A stretch of DNA of 19,258 nt, taken from contig LNKV01000013.1 of assembly GCA_001465935.1 (NCBI GenBank), positions 766,767-786,024 on the forward strand. The letters run 5' to 3'. Positions 1 to 10,193 of this stretch are shown piece by piece (positions within the stretch are counted from its first letter, which is position 1; each line of letters begins with the position of its first letter). The notes beneath the pieces are model-generated. The model saw only the letters and a list, made by a program, of their open reading frames with translations. It was not told the DNA's origin and made no database searches. The position numbers and the translations under genes were made by a program. Origin of the DNA: Clarireedia homoeocarpa (taxonomy: Eukaryota; Ascomycota; Leotiomycetes; Helotiales; Rutstroemiaceae).

Positions 1-3000
1 AACTCGAAATTATATAAATAGTAATTTATTTATATAATATAAATCTATTATAATAAAGAAGCTTTAAGATATTAAATAAAGTCTTAGATTTATAGTTTAA
101 ATAATATTTCTAATAGTATAATTTAGTATTAATAATATTAATTATTACTAATTTATATTTAAATTAGAATAATATATATTATTATAACTATCAAACTTAT
201 TTTTTAAATAAGAAACAAGAAATTAATATTAATAAATAATAATATAAAATCAATCTTTAAGTCTATTTAAAATATTTAATAAATTATATACTTAGATTAT
301 TAATCTATTAAATATAAATATTAAAGTTTAATAAAATTATTATTATTTATAATATTTAGTTTAACGAAAATATTATTTATTTTAAAACTAATAAGAACTA
401 GAAAGTATTTTTAAAAGAGTATTTATATAAAATTATTCGAATCTTTAATCTTAGAATTACTAAAAACTTAAATAGATTAATATTAGAAAATAATAATATA
501 AATAATCTTAATATAATTATTAAAAGAATTACTTTATAAAATATTAATAACTAGAAATATTATAAAAAGATCTTAAAGATAAAAAAGTCTAATAATAATA
601 AATAAAGTTCTTTTAATAGTTTATAACTTTTAGATAATAACTTATATTTAAATAAAAATAATAGTAATCTAAATATATAATATTTATAAAATTAACTTGA
701 AGATTAAACTAATATTGAAATTAAAACTATAACTAACTAAGTTTAAAATATAAAGATTAATATTTCTATTAATAATAAATAAAATTAAAAAAGAAAATAG
801 ATAGAATATAAGATATCTAATAAATTTATATTATTTATTTTATTAATAATTGAAAAAGTTAATAAACTTAGAAGTAAAATAGATTATAATTATATTAATA
901 TTATCGATATATTTTATAAAAAGTATAAAGAAAATTTAAAAAAAAATATTATTAAGTTTATACTTTTATAGATTAAAGATATTTTATATAATCTTATATA
1001 TATTTTATATAATAGTATTTAATAATATAAATAGAAAAAGATTAAAGTTATTTTAATATAAATAAAAGCTTTTTAATTAATTAATTTATTAAATAACAAA
1101 AGTTATCTATTTAAAAGACTAAGATTTATAATCGAAGTTTTAATTAGAAAAGTAAATAGAAAATTAAATAATTAAGATATTAGTCTTTTTTTCTATTAAC
1201 TAAATTAAATCTTAATATATAATATTAGATAATAAAAACAATTTCATTTAAAATATAATAGAAAGATTATTAATATATTTATTAAAATAATTATTATTAA
1301 TTATCTTTAAAAAATAGTAAGAAACTTAATAATTTCTATAATATATTCTAATTTAATTAACTAGATATAAATAGAAATAAAAAGTAAGATAGATTTATAA
1401 TACTTTATAATATAATAATAATTATAATTATAATTAAATTAAAGAAACTTATAATAGAATTATTATAATTATTTAAAATTTATAAAAGCTAAATAGTTAA
1501 ATTACTTAAATACTATTAAGACTTAGATATATATTTAATAGAATTAATATTTAAAACTGATTATAATAAAGAGATTAATAATCTTAGAATTTAGAATATA
1601 TAAAAAGAAATATTAAAAGATTTAGTAAAACTAAACTAATTTCTTTAAAATAAATCTTTATATATAAAACTAATTAGAATAAATATATTATAAAGTATAG
1701 ATTATAATTTATAATAAAAGAAGATTTATAAGTAAAAAGTATAATCGAATTAATTTATATTATAATATTTATTTCTTATTTCTTTTATATTATTATAATT
1801 ATAATAATTAAGTTTAATTTTAAAACTAAATAATTCGATATAATAAATACTTTTATAAATATATTATATAACTTAAATAATAAGTTAATTATATATTATT
1901 TACTAAATAGTTATAAAGTAGAAAATATAATTATAATTATTAACTATATTCTCTATAATTTATAAGATTTATTAGTAATTTAATTTAAAGATTTTATTAA
2001 GATTTTAATTAGATTAAGAATAAAACTATATTTAAATAAATTTTATATACTTATTATTAAAGATTATAAAATATTAATACTCTTCTTTATAGATAATATT
2101 CAAATTATTTATAATAAGAAATATATTAAGAAAGTTAAAAGAATTATTAATAAGATCTAATCTATATATAAACTATATAAAATAAATAATATAAAATAGT
2201 TCTTAAAAATTCGAATTATTAGAAATTGATCTTAGAAAAAAGTATAACTAGTTTATAATATTTATATTAAGAAGATTATTAGAAAGTTTAATTTTATTAA
2301 TAATAAATTTATAAATACTTTACTTCCGATTATAGAATTTAAAAAGAATAAAGATAATATAATAAAATTAATAATTAAAAAATATTAAGAAAAAGTTAGA
2401 TCGGTTTTATATATTATAATTATTTTATATATAGATATTATATTTACTATATTATAATTATTTTATTTCCTTATTAATCTATTAAAAGATTATTTAAAAG
2501 TAATAGATTATTATATTAATTATTTATAGAAAATAAAATATCTTACTATTAAATATAATATAGATTATTTATTTTAACTATTGGGAATATTAAATATATT
2601 ATTTACTAATAATAGTAAAATAAAGCGATTTTCTTAAAAGTATATAATATTATTATATAGTAAACTAATTATCTAGAAAATATTAAAGTAAAATATTATA
2701 ATAATATTTATAATTAAAACCGAACTATTTAATATAGAAAGAACTATAAAAGAAATTATAATAATAAATAGATTATTAAAAAAACTCGAACTAATTATAT
2801 TTAAATCGATTACTATTTATTATAATAATATATAAATAATAAAATTAATTATAAATAAGAATAAAAGAATATCTATTAAATTTAAATATATTGATATCTA
2901 AAATATATAATTAAAATAAGAATATTTAAAGAAATCGTTTAATATTATTTATTTATTTATAAAAGATATATTTACTAATAGTTTTATTAAGAATTTTATA

Positions 3001-3093
3001 TAATAATAGTTTAAATATTTTTATATTTACTTGAATCTACAAGATATAAAAGATAAGATCGAGAAGTTAAATATAATAATTAAAACTTTATAA
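1..3093 (+). pseudogene. Degraded Copia gag-pol, 3' part (integrase end, RT, RNase H), copy A
   Basis: Remnant of the C-terminal half of a Copia polyprotein that would copy element RNA into DNA inside virus-like particles. The first ~100 bases read as the integrase tail (pattern like YLYNISLL). A linker of about 1.5 kb follows. Reverse transcriptase runs from about 1620 to 2580: NTFIN near 1845 stands for the usual NAFVN, and FIDN at 2086-2097 for the YVDD active site. RNase H runs from about 2600 to 3070, with TELFNIERTIKE-like and FKYIDI-like blocks. TAA/TAG codons sit where Gln or Trp is expected. A preserved CAA at 3040-3042 is TAA at 13797-13799 in copy B. The likely natural stop is TAA at 3091-3093. 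The frame shifts once between integrase and RT relative to copy B (net +19 bases). Not functional. Confidence 0.82.
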
Positions 3094-3419
3094 AATACTT
3101 TTTGAAAGTTACTTTTTTATTTATTATTTTTTTTTATAAGTAAAACTTATTAATAATTCAATTTTAAAATATAAAATAAAATAAAGTTAAAATAGATAAT
3201 CTTTTAAAAAATAGTTAATTTATTTAATAAAAATCTTTTTTTAAATTAATCTTTTTATAATACTTAGAAATTCAATTTAATATAATTATTAATATAAATA
3301 AATAGTATAGAAAATATAACTAATAGATAGATAATCTTAAACTATTTATATAATAGAATTACTAATTAATATAAAATAGAGTTAACTTTATAATATCTTT
3401 AATTATTTATTTAAAATAT

Positions 3420-4700
3420 TTTAAATATTTATTATAAGTTTATATAAAAAGTATTAAATTTAATATATATTTAATTAATTACTTTTAAACTATTTAAATA
3501 TATCTTAAATACTTTTACTTAGTTATCTCGTTATTATCTAATATCTATTTTATTTTAATATAAGATAATTACTTAACTTCCTTTTTCGAAAACTTAAATA
3601 TAATTAACTTTCTAAATATTATTATATAAATCTTAGTATAATCTATAAACGAATTTAAAGTAGTAGAAAAACTTTAAAAGTAAATTAAATTATTAATATT
3701 TTAATATAAGAATTAATATATAAAAGACTTATATTTATTTAGAAGATTATAAATATTTAGAACTTTTAAATAATTACTTCGAGTATTAAAGTTTTATATA
3801 TATATTAAAAACTTATAAAATATAATATAAAATAGAATTATAAAATAGTAAAGAGTTTATAAAACTATTTCGAAAATAGATTAAAAATAACTAGATAATC
3901 TAAAATAATATATAAAAATAATAATAGAAAAAGTATTTAAAAGAATATTAATTATATTAATATAAAGTATAAAAGTTACTTTATTATAAAAAAACTTTTA
4001 AAAAATAATAAAAAAATTAGAATAACTAATTTAAATTAAACTTTAAAAACAAGTATAATAAGAATTAAATAAAATAAATAGATTATTATTTTTATTATTA
4101 TTATTCTTATTATTTTCTTTATTCTTTTTATCTTTATTACTTTCTTAATTATTATTCTTTTTATTAGAAAGTTAATTTATAAAACAACTCTCTAAACTAT
4201 ATATTTTAACTAATATTTTAAAAAACTTCTTTATATCTTTTAAATTCTAAAAATTTAATATTAAGTTAATTATAAAAATAATAAAAAGAAATTTATTTTA
4301 TTAAAACTTTTTAACTTGAATAATATTAATAACTTCTTAATAATTAATATTAAAACTTTAAGAATAGAATAATATTTCTTTATTTAATAATTTTAATAAT
4401 AATTTAACTTTCTAATATTTATATAATTATAATAATATCTTTTATTAAGATTATATAAAGTATTTCGAATATAATTAAAATAAAGAATATAATAGTAATT
4501 ACTATAATTCTAAAAGTTATAATAATCTTAAATATATTTTTAAAAAATCTTAATATTTCTATTAAATAATTTTAGTAAGTTATATAAAAAAGTAATTTAA
4601 ATATTAATTAGAATAATAAATCGGTTATTAAATAAACCGATTTAACTAGCTTCTATATAAGTTTCTTTATAAAATATATAAAAGTTAAATAAAGAAATAA
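3420..4700 (-). pseudogene. Possible degraded antisense ORF in Copia 3' region, copy A; product unknown
   Basis: One - strand frame here has clearly fewer stops than its neighbours: about 10-13 per 200 codons by hand count over 3540-4120, against roughly 45 per 200 in the + frame I compared. This is similar to the real RT frame of the same element. Read from 4700 downward, it gives a stretch of ordinary mixed residues, then at about 4170-4081 a tract almost entirely Asn, Lys, Asp, Glu and Ser. Undoing RIP would make many of those Asn codons Asp, so it looks like an acidic disordered linker. About 180 more residues with FRKL-like and FKFSKKE-like pieces follow. No catalytic motif or known fold was recognised. 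Start and end are approximate. Chance low-stop composition remains possible. Confidence 0.38.
4618..4643. repeat. Perfect 9-bp inverted repeat (possible hairpin)
   Basis: Arms aaatcggtt (4618-4626) and aaccgattt (4635-4643) are perfect reverse complements around an 8-base loop. In copy B the corresponding arms (about 15395-15422) have been partly erased by transitions. It sits near the upstream end of the possible antisense reading frame. No function can be assigned; in DNA this AT-rich short inverted repeats are common, although the CGG/CCG core is less so. Confidence 0.4.
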
Positions 4701-6303
4701 TTATTCGACTTTTATATTATAAAATCTAAGATCGAATTAAAGAAGAAACTAGATACTATATTAGATATATATTAAATATAAGATTATAAAGAATTTATAA
4801 ATTTAAAAGATATAAAATTAAATAATCTAATTTATAATATCTATTAGAATTAGACTTAGTTTATAAATTTAATAGTAAAAATCTATAAATAAAAATAGTA
4901 TATCTTATAAATATTTAAAGAAAACTAATAAAAATCTATAATTAAATAAGATTATAAACTCGAGGATATAGAATTTTATAAAAAATATAAAATATAATAA
5001 AGTTATATATTTGAATATCAATTAAAAATCTATAAAGATTAGATAAAAATAATAGATATTATAAATTTTAAAATAGAATAAACAATTACTTATTTTAATT
5101 AATAAAAAGAGAATTATCTTTTTAAAAGTTAAAAACTATTTTTAATAAAAAAGATTAGTAAAAAGAAAATAAATTTAAAAGATCTTTATACAAAGTAATT
5201 AAAAAATATATAGAAGTTCTATTTAGATAAAGATTAAAAGAAGTAATTTATATAAATTAAATTCGAAGAGATAAGATCTGAAAATCAATTATAAAAATAA
5301 TTAGTAATTAGAAAATAAAAAGATTAGAAAAGTAAAAAGAATTTAAAATTTATTAATAATAAAAGATAAATAATATCTATAATAATAATATTAATCTTAA
5401 TTAAAGATATTTAATTTTTATAATTAAAAATAAAAAGATTAAAACTAAAAAAATCGAACTTATTATTTATTTAAATAAAAAGAGAAGATTATATATTATT
5501 ATATTATTAATAAATCTAATAAGTAACTTATCGAGTATATAATTAATTAATTAGAATTATTACTTTATAAATATAATTATAACAAAGTTTATAATTAATT
5601 TAATAGAAGTTATTATATTTATCTTTATTATCACTTTATTTATCTAATAAAATATAATTATATTTAAATATAATAAAAATTAAAAGATAAAATAAAATAG
5701 AAAATATAGATTATAAAAAGAATAAATAGAAAATATTATTATTACTATTAATATTACTATTATATAATATAAATAAAAGAAAATAATTTAAGTATATATA
5801 TCTTAAAATAATTCTTTTAAATCTTATTATTATAGAAATTCATTAATAACTATATCTAATTAAAGTAATAATAATAAAAACAATTATTTAAAATAATCTA
5901 ATCTAGTTAAAATAAATATTTACTAAATTAATTATATTCTAGTTAATTAATATTAATTAGAATTTCGAAATACTTTATTATTAAATAGTTATTTAAAAAG
6001 ATTATTAATTCTAATAAATAATATATAATCTATTTAATATAAACTAATAAGATTATCTATTTATTTATTCTCTAAATTTATATAAAGACAAACTCTAATT
6101 ATTAAATTAATAAGAAATTATAAGTAATATAAAGAAAGTAAATATTATAACTACTTATATTTATTATTTAAAATATTTTAAATAATAACTATAATATAAT
6201 TTTAAGTAAATAAACTATAAAGATTAATTATAAATATATTTAATATTTTATTTATTTGAAACTTTCTTTATTCTTTATAATTTAATATTAGAGTTAAAGA
6301 GTA

Positions 6304-6668
6304 TATTATAAAAAAATCTATATAATATATATAATTATAAAGTAGAATTAATTATTTAATTAAGTATATATATAGTTAGCTTTTATAAACTAATTTTTAA
6401 AGTTATAAAGCTAAAGTTTATAATCTGTATTATAATATTATTAAAGATCGGTGATCTTAGTATACTATTTAGAACTTTTATTAATATATTATAATTCTTA
6501 TTTATATTTCCTTTATAAATTATAGAATTAAATAGAACTACTCTCTTTAATTTAAGATTCTCACTAATCTTTATAAATAAAACTAAGAATCTTAAGAAGA
6601 AAGAGGGGGATAAATCAATTATATCTTTATTTACTATTATATACCTAGTTATTATTTAAACTGTGATA
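6304..6668 (+). repeat. 3' LTR of Copia copy A (365 bp)
   Basis: One of three copies of a 360-365 bp long terminal repeat (the others are 7810-8172 and 17010-17369). It starts tattataa, which aligns with tattacgg of the 5' LTR and would be TGTTACGG before RIP. It ends ctgtgata, from CCGTGACA. These ends form the inverted TG...CA termini expected of an LTR. It keeps an inverted repeat aagatcggtgatctt near 6444-6458 that is eroded in the other two. A purine-leaning tract (gagttaaagagta) lies directly upstream, where the polypurine tract should be. Confidence 0.88.
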
Positions 6669-7809
6669 ATTTTAAAATAATATTAAGAATATCTTAAAAT
6701 CCGATATTTTATATTAAACTAAATCGATATTATAATCTCTTTATTAGATATAATATTCTAATAACTTTCGTTTTAAATAATAAGTTAATATTTATTTTAT
6801 TTTATATTTATTTACTTTTATAATATTAATTAATAAAAGTAGTTTATTATATTAATTTAATAATAGATTATTAACTACTTTTCTTAACTTATTAACTAGG
6901 AATATATTATAAATTTATATAATACTAAGTAGATTTAAATAATAAAACTAATTAATATATTTTAAAATTTTAAAATATTTATTAATAAAATAATCTAGTT
7001 TCTTAGATAACTATTATATTAATAGATATTATATATTTAATTAAATATAGTTACTAACTTAGAAGTTAATTAGTTAATAATATTTATTTATTTATTTAGT
7101 TATTTACTTTTAAGTAATTATAATAATAGAATAGATATATTTTAAAACTTTATAATTATAATAAATATAAATATAAATATCTTAGATATTAAAGTTATTA
7201 ACTAAAAGTTATTTAATTAACTTTTAATTTTATATAACTTTAAAAGTATATTTATAAAATACTTCGAAAGAAGGTAAGTTATTAAAAGAAGAATATAATA
7301 AAATTAACTATATATAGTTTATTATTAGTAGGAATTCAAACTAGTTATCTTAGTAATAGTTAATAAAAAGTTTTAATTACTTTTATAAATATTAATTATA
7401 AACTTTTATTTATTTATTAGTTTAAAGATAGTTTATAATAAATAATTTAATTTTAGTTTTAAGAATATTATTAAACTTAGTTTAAAATAAAGATATAAAC
7501 TAAAGTTTATAGTTAGATAATATTATTATAAATAGATTATAGTATTAGTAGATATATAAAATATAGAGTTTAGTTTAATTTTTTATAATAATAGTCTTAT
7601 AATATAGAATTATAATAGTTTGTTTAGATAAATAATCGATAATAATAAATATATTATTATATTTATACTTATCTTTATTGAAACTATAATAATCTATAAT
7701 AATATATTTTTATATATAAGTCGGAACTAATAATAAGTAAAATAAGTTAAATATCTTATTTCTTAAAATCGAGCTTTGATAATATATATAATAATTATAA
7801 ATATATATA
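6669..7809 (-). pseudogene. Degraded Ty3/gypsy integrase with chromodomain (C-terminal part of pol)
   Basis: Read on the - strand in one frame (codon first bases at positions with remainder 2 modulo 3), this is the end of a Gypsy polyprotein, which inserts element DNA into the host genome. The zinc-finger CxxC reads YIYYQ at 7790-7776. A VPTY-like linker follows. The catalytic core has Asp at 7694-7692, a second Asp now read as Asn at 7514-7512, and Glu now read as Lys at 7406-7404. The spacing of 59 and 35 intervening residues is exactly that of a D,D35E integrase. The blocks DYLSKQT, NYKL*FI and SFEVFYKYTF fit the family. The C-terminal KLDYF...PFK-like region and a chromodomain (KRKLLEYY...RDYNIDLV...SDFK, about 6800-6690) follow. 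Copia copy A cuts it at 6669 and copy B at 7809. Not functional. Confidence 0.85.
7805..7809. repeat. Candidate target-site duplication, left of Copia copy B
   Basis: The five bases atata directly precede the 5' LTR. The five bases after the 3' LTR (17370-17374) are ttata, a 4 of 5 match. Removing one copy rejoins the Gypsy integrase reading in frame across the insertion. The mismatch is A/T, which RIP does not cause, and the sequence is low complexity, so this is only suggestive. Confidence 0.45.
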
Positions 7810-8172
7810 TATTACGGAAAGATCTATATAGTATATATAATTATAAAGTAGAATTGATTATTTAATCAAGTATATATACAATTAGCTTTTATAAATTGAT
7901 CTTTAAAGTTGTAGAACCGAGACTTATAATCTATATTATAATATTACTAAAGATTGATAATCTTAGTATATTATTTAAAACCTTTATTAATATATTATAA
8001 TCTTTATTTATATTTCCTTTATAAATTATAGAATCAAATAGAATTACTCTCTTTAACTTAAAATTTTTATTAATCTTTATAAATAAGATTAAGAATCTTA
8101 AGAAGAGAGGAGAATTAATTAATTATATCTTTATTTACTATTATATATTTAACTATTATTTAAACTATAATA
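7810..8172 (+). repeat. 5' LTR of Copia copy B (363 bp)
   Basis: It starts tattacgg and ends ctataata. Allowing RIP changes, the ends are TGTTACGG and CCGTGACA, nearly perfect inverted termini. This is the best preserved of the three LTRs. It keeps acgg, gatcta, gctttt and gtagaaccgagac where the 3' LTR reads atag, gattta, gttttt and ataaaactaaagt. It should have carried the element's promoter, but no convincing promoter element stands out in such AT-rich sequence. The boundaries come from aligning all three LTR copies and finding where similarity stops. Confidence 0.88.
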
Positions 8173-8186
8173 GTTATAAACCTAGT
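8173..8186 (+). promoter_or_regulatory. Primer-binding site, probably for an internal fragment of initiator tRNA-Met
   Basis: Immediately after the 5' LTR is gttataaacctagt. Reversing two G-to-A and one C-to-T change gives GTTATGAGCCCAG, the complement of the anticodon stem-loop of fungal initiator tRNA-Met (…CUGGGCUCAUAAC…). Priming from a cleaved internal half of initiator tRNA, instead of its 3' CCA end, is known for Drosophila copia and some fungal Copia elements. The position, zero bases from the LTR end, is exactly right. The tRNA sequence is from memory, and three of 13 positions need RIP reversal. Confidence 0.6.
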
Positions 8187-8460
8187 CTAATATTTACTTT
8201 ACTATATAGAAAAACTATCTATTAGTTTATTTAAAAAGCTACTTTTTAAATACTTTCTTATATCTACTAATTACTTTTCTTTATTCTTTCAATCTTAGTA
8301 ATTATTATATTTTAACTCGGAATAATTAATAGTATTAGACTATCTATCTAATAATAATAAATAATATAGTGTTTAGAGTTTAAACAATAATATTAAATTA
8401 AAGGAATATAATATCTAGTTAATTCTAATATCTATAAAAGATTAATTAAATTATTAACTA
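8187..8460 (+). other. Leader between primer-binding site and gag of copy B
   Basis: About 270 bases with no domain that I can read. No ATG marks the start of gag, as expected where TpG has been removed by RIP, so the boundary with gag is approximate. Nothing else is seen here. Confidence 0.4.
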
Positions 8461-9539
8461 ATATCTAACTTAATAATTCGATTAGCGAAGATTAACTTAC
8501 TTAGTCTTTATTAAAACTACTTTTTATATACTAACTAGGAGATAAACTATATATTTAGTTATTTATTAACTATAATACTAAGATAGATAGAACTAATAAA
8601 AAGAATATAAATATAAAAAATTATCTAAAGTTAAAGTATCTATTAATCTAAGATATTTATAAGGATTTTATAACTTTATAAAAGTAATTTTAAAATAAAA
8701 AAACTAAATATAATATTTATTATAAAGTCTTTAAAGATATCTATATATAGATTATTATAACTATAAATACTAATTTCTTTATTAATTATAATCTATATAA
8801 TACTGATTTTAATAATATTACTTTATATAATATTATCTATTTCTTTAAGATTTATTTTATATCTTATAAATCAATAGTTCTAACTGATATTCAAAGAGAA
8901 TATATTAATATACTCAATTAGATATAATATAATCGAGTGTCTTTAAGTAATTAATATAAGAAATAGAATATAGTTTATAATAAAGTTTATATATATCAAT
9001 TAAATAAAATAAAAGGGATAATTACTATAACTACCTTCTTAGAGATAGTAAAAATCAAGATTAAATTAATTTAAATAAATAAGGAACTAAGATATATTAT
9101 TATAAATTAATAACTAAATCTACTTATCTTAATCTTAGACTAAATAAATATCGTTCTCGCTATTTAATTAGTTAATAAATCTTATAAACTTAAAAGAAAA
9201 AGTGTTTTTATAATAATAATCTTTGTAAGAAATATTATAAGATTAAAGACTATTTTAAATAAGAAAGATAAATCTAAGTCTAAGTCTTAAAGAAATAAAA
9301 ATAAATTAATTAAAAAAGAAAATAAGAATTATTTATATTATTTAAAAAGTTAGTTCTCTAACTTAAAGAATAGATATATATAAAAACTAGAAGATTATAA
9401 CTAGTTGAGAAGAGTATTAAAGAATAAACTAACTAAAGAAAGATTTAATAATATTAAAATTAGATAAATTAAAAAGAGGTTTAAATTACTTTAATAGAAT
9501 AATTTAAAGAAGATAATAATTAAAAAAGAACTATTATAA

Positions 9540-9850
9540 CTAATAGTTAATTTAACTATCTCTTTATTACCTTTTTCTAGAAAAGTTATAATAGTGATTA
9601 TCAATTTTTCTCTAATAAATATTAGTAATCTTAGTATATACTTTATACTAATTATTACTAATAAATACTACTTAGTAAACTTTACTCTTCTAAATAATTA
9701 TAGTATAGTATACTTAATTAATAATATCTCTTTACTTGATAATAGAAAGATTATTTATTCTAATAATAATAATATTATCGAAGTTAATATATTATTATTA
9801 CTAATTATTAGATAAGATACTTATACTATCAAGAATATTTTTAATAGTTT
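9540..9850 (+). pseudogene. Protease segment of copy B gag-pol, the only long open stretch
   Basis: About 90 codons happen to be free of stops; a GTG at 9594 opens a 73-codon frame ending at 9815. It is in the gag-pol frame, and its blocks (TNKYYLVNFTLLN, SIVYLINNISLL, NIIEVNILLL) match the part of a Copia aspartic protease that follows the active site and leads to the 'vLyvPd' segment. The catalytic D-S/T-G is not legible: the expected place reads ISNLSIYFILII. It is not an independent gene. It stayed open because this stretch of the protein had few Gln or Trp codons for RIP to convert. Confidence 0.65.
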
Positions 9851-10161
9851 TAAAAGACTTAATATAAAAGATCTTATTTTAATAAATATCGTTTTTATTT
9901 TTAGTTTTTATATTAATATAATCTCTAAGTTTTAATTAATAAAATTAAATTTATAATTTTATAATCTCGACTATATATTAAAATATAGTATATATAAGAA
10001 AAGTACGATTATTATATTATTTATATAAAAGTATAACTTAGTCTTTTTAGAATTTAAAAAGATTGTTTTTTATTATCTAACTAATCTAAATAATATTTTT
10101 ATAAACAAAGTTATAATAATATACTTAATTATCTATTATAAGATCAATAAGCTTTTTAGAC

Positions 10162-10193
10162 GATCACGTGATCCTCTACTTAATAGAGAGGAT
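10162..10193. repeat. GC-richer palindrome plus hairpin inside Copia integrase
   Basis: gatcacgtgatc (10162-10173) is a perfect 12-bp palindrome with a CACGTG core. It overlaps the start of a 7-bp stem, atcctct (10171-10177) with agaggat (10187-10193). The stretch keeps CA and TG dinucleotides that are nearly absent elsewhere. In the gag-pol frame it reads RRSRDPLLNRED, at the start of integrase, so it may simply be coding sequence that RIP missed. The matching part of copy A is outside the window. Confidence 0.5.

Larger units (their letters stand above)
3094..6303. other. Long 3' internal region of Copia copy A, no recognised gene
   Basis: About 3.2 kb between the end of RNase H and the 3' LTR, shared almost end to end with copy B at 13851-17009. 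It was therefore part of the element before the copies separated and is not a later insertion into one of them. Most Copia elements have only a short untranslated stretch here. It carries a coding-like frame on the - strand (3420-4700, separate entry). A second, weaker one at about 4830-6300 gives by eye roughly 9% stops in one - strand frame against about 13% in the best + frame. That is too close to choose. I recognise no protein family. Confidence 0.6.
1..6668 (+). mobile_element. Copia-type LTR retrotransposon, copy A (5' end outside window, RIP-degraded)
   Basis: This is the 3' part of a Ty1/copia-superfamily element. Position 1 aligns with 10777 of the complete copy B, and the match continues with transitions and small indels to the 3' LTR at 6304-6668. 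In order it holds the integrase C-terminus, a long linker, reverse transcriptase, RNase H, a ~3.2 kb 3' region and the LTR. The 5' LTR, gag, protease and most of integrase lie outside the window. The right end abuts Gypsy integrase/chromodomain sequence, so the element was inserted there. Differences from copy B are almost all C/T or G/A, the signature of RIP. The element is certainly dead. The superfamily call rests on domain order and the RT/RNase H reading. Confidence 0.85.

Noticed and set aside
4081..4160. A meaningful microsatellite of TTA/TTC units
   Set aside because: It is imperfect and better explained as the low-complexity Asn/Asp/Lys/Glu tract of the possible antisense frame.
3500..4200. 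A Gln-rich protein on the + strand in the Copia 3' region
   Set aside because: It would need about one Gln or Trp in every five residues to explain the stops. The - strand frame is much cleaner.
6304..8172. A small LTR element of about 1.9 kb bounded by the LTRs at 6304 and 7810
   Set aside because: The sequence between is Gypsy integrase on the - strand, and each LTR belongs to a different Copia copy, as the internal sequences on either side show.
9200..9260. Zinc knuckle around two retained TGT codons near 9202 and 9224
   Set aside because: The TGT codons are not in the gag frame and the spacing does not fit CCHC. The pattern at 9330-9377 is in frame and fits better.
9594..9815. 73-codon open frame starting with GTG
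   Set aside because: It is in frame with the Copia gag-pol and reads as its protease segment. It is open by chance, not a gene of its own.
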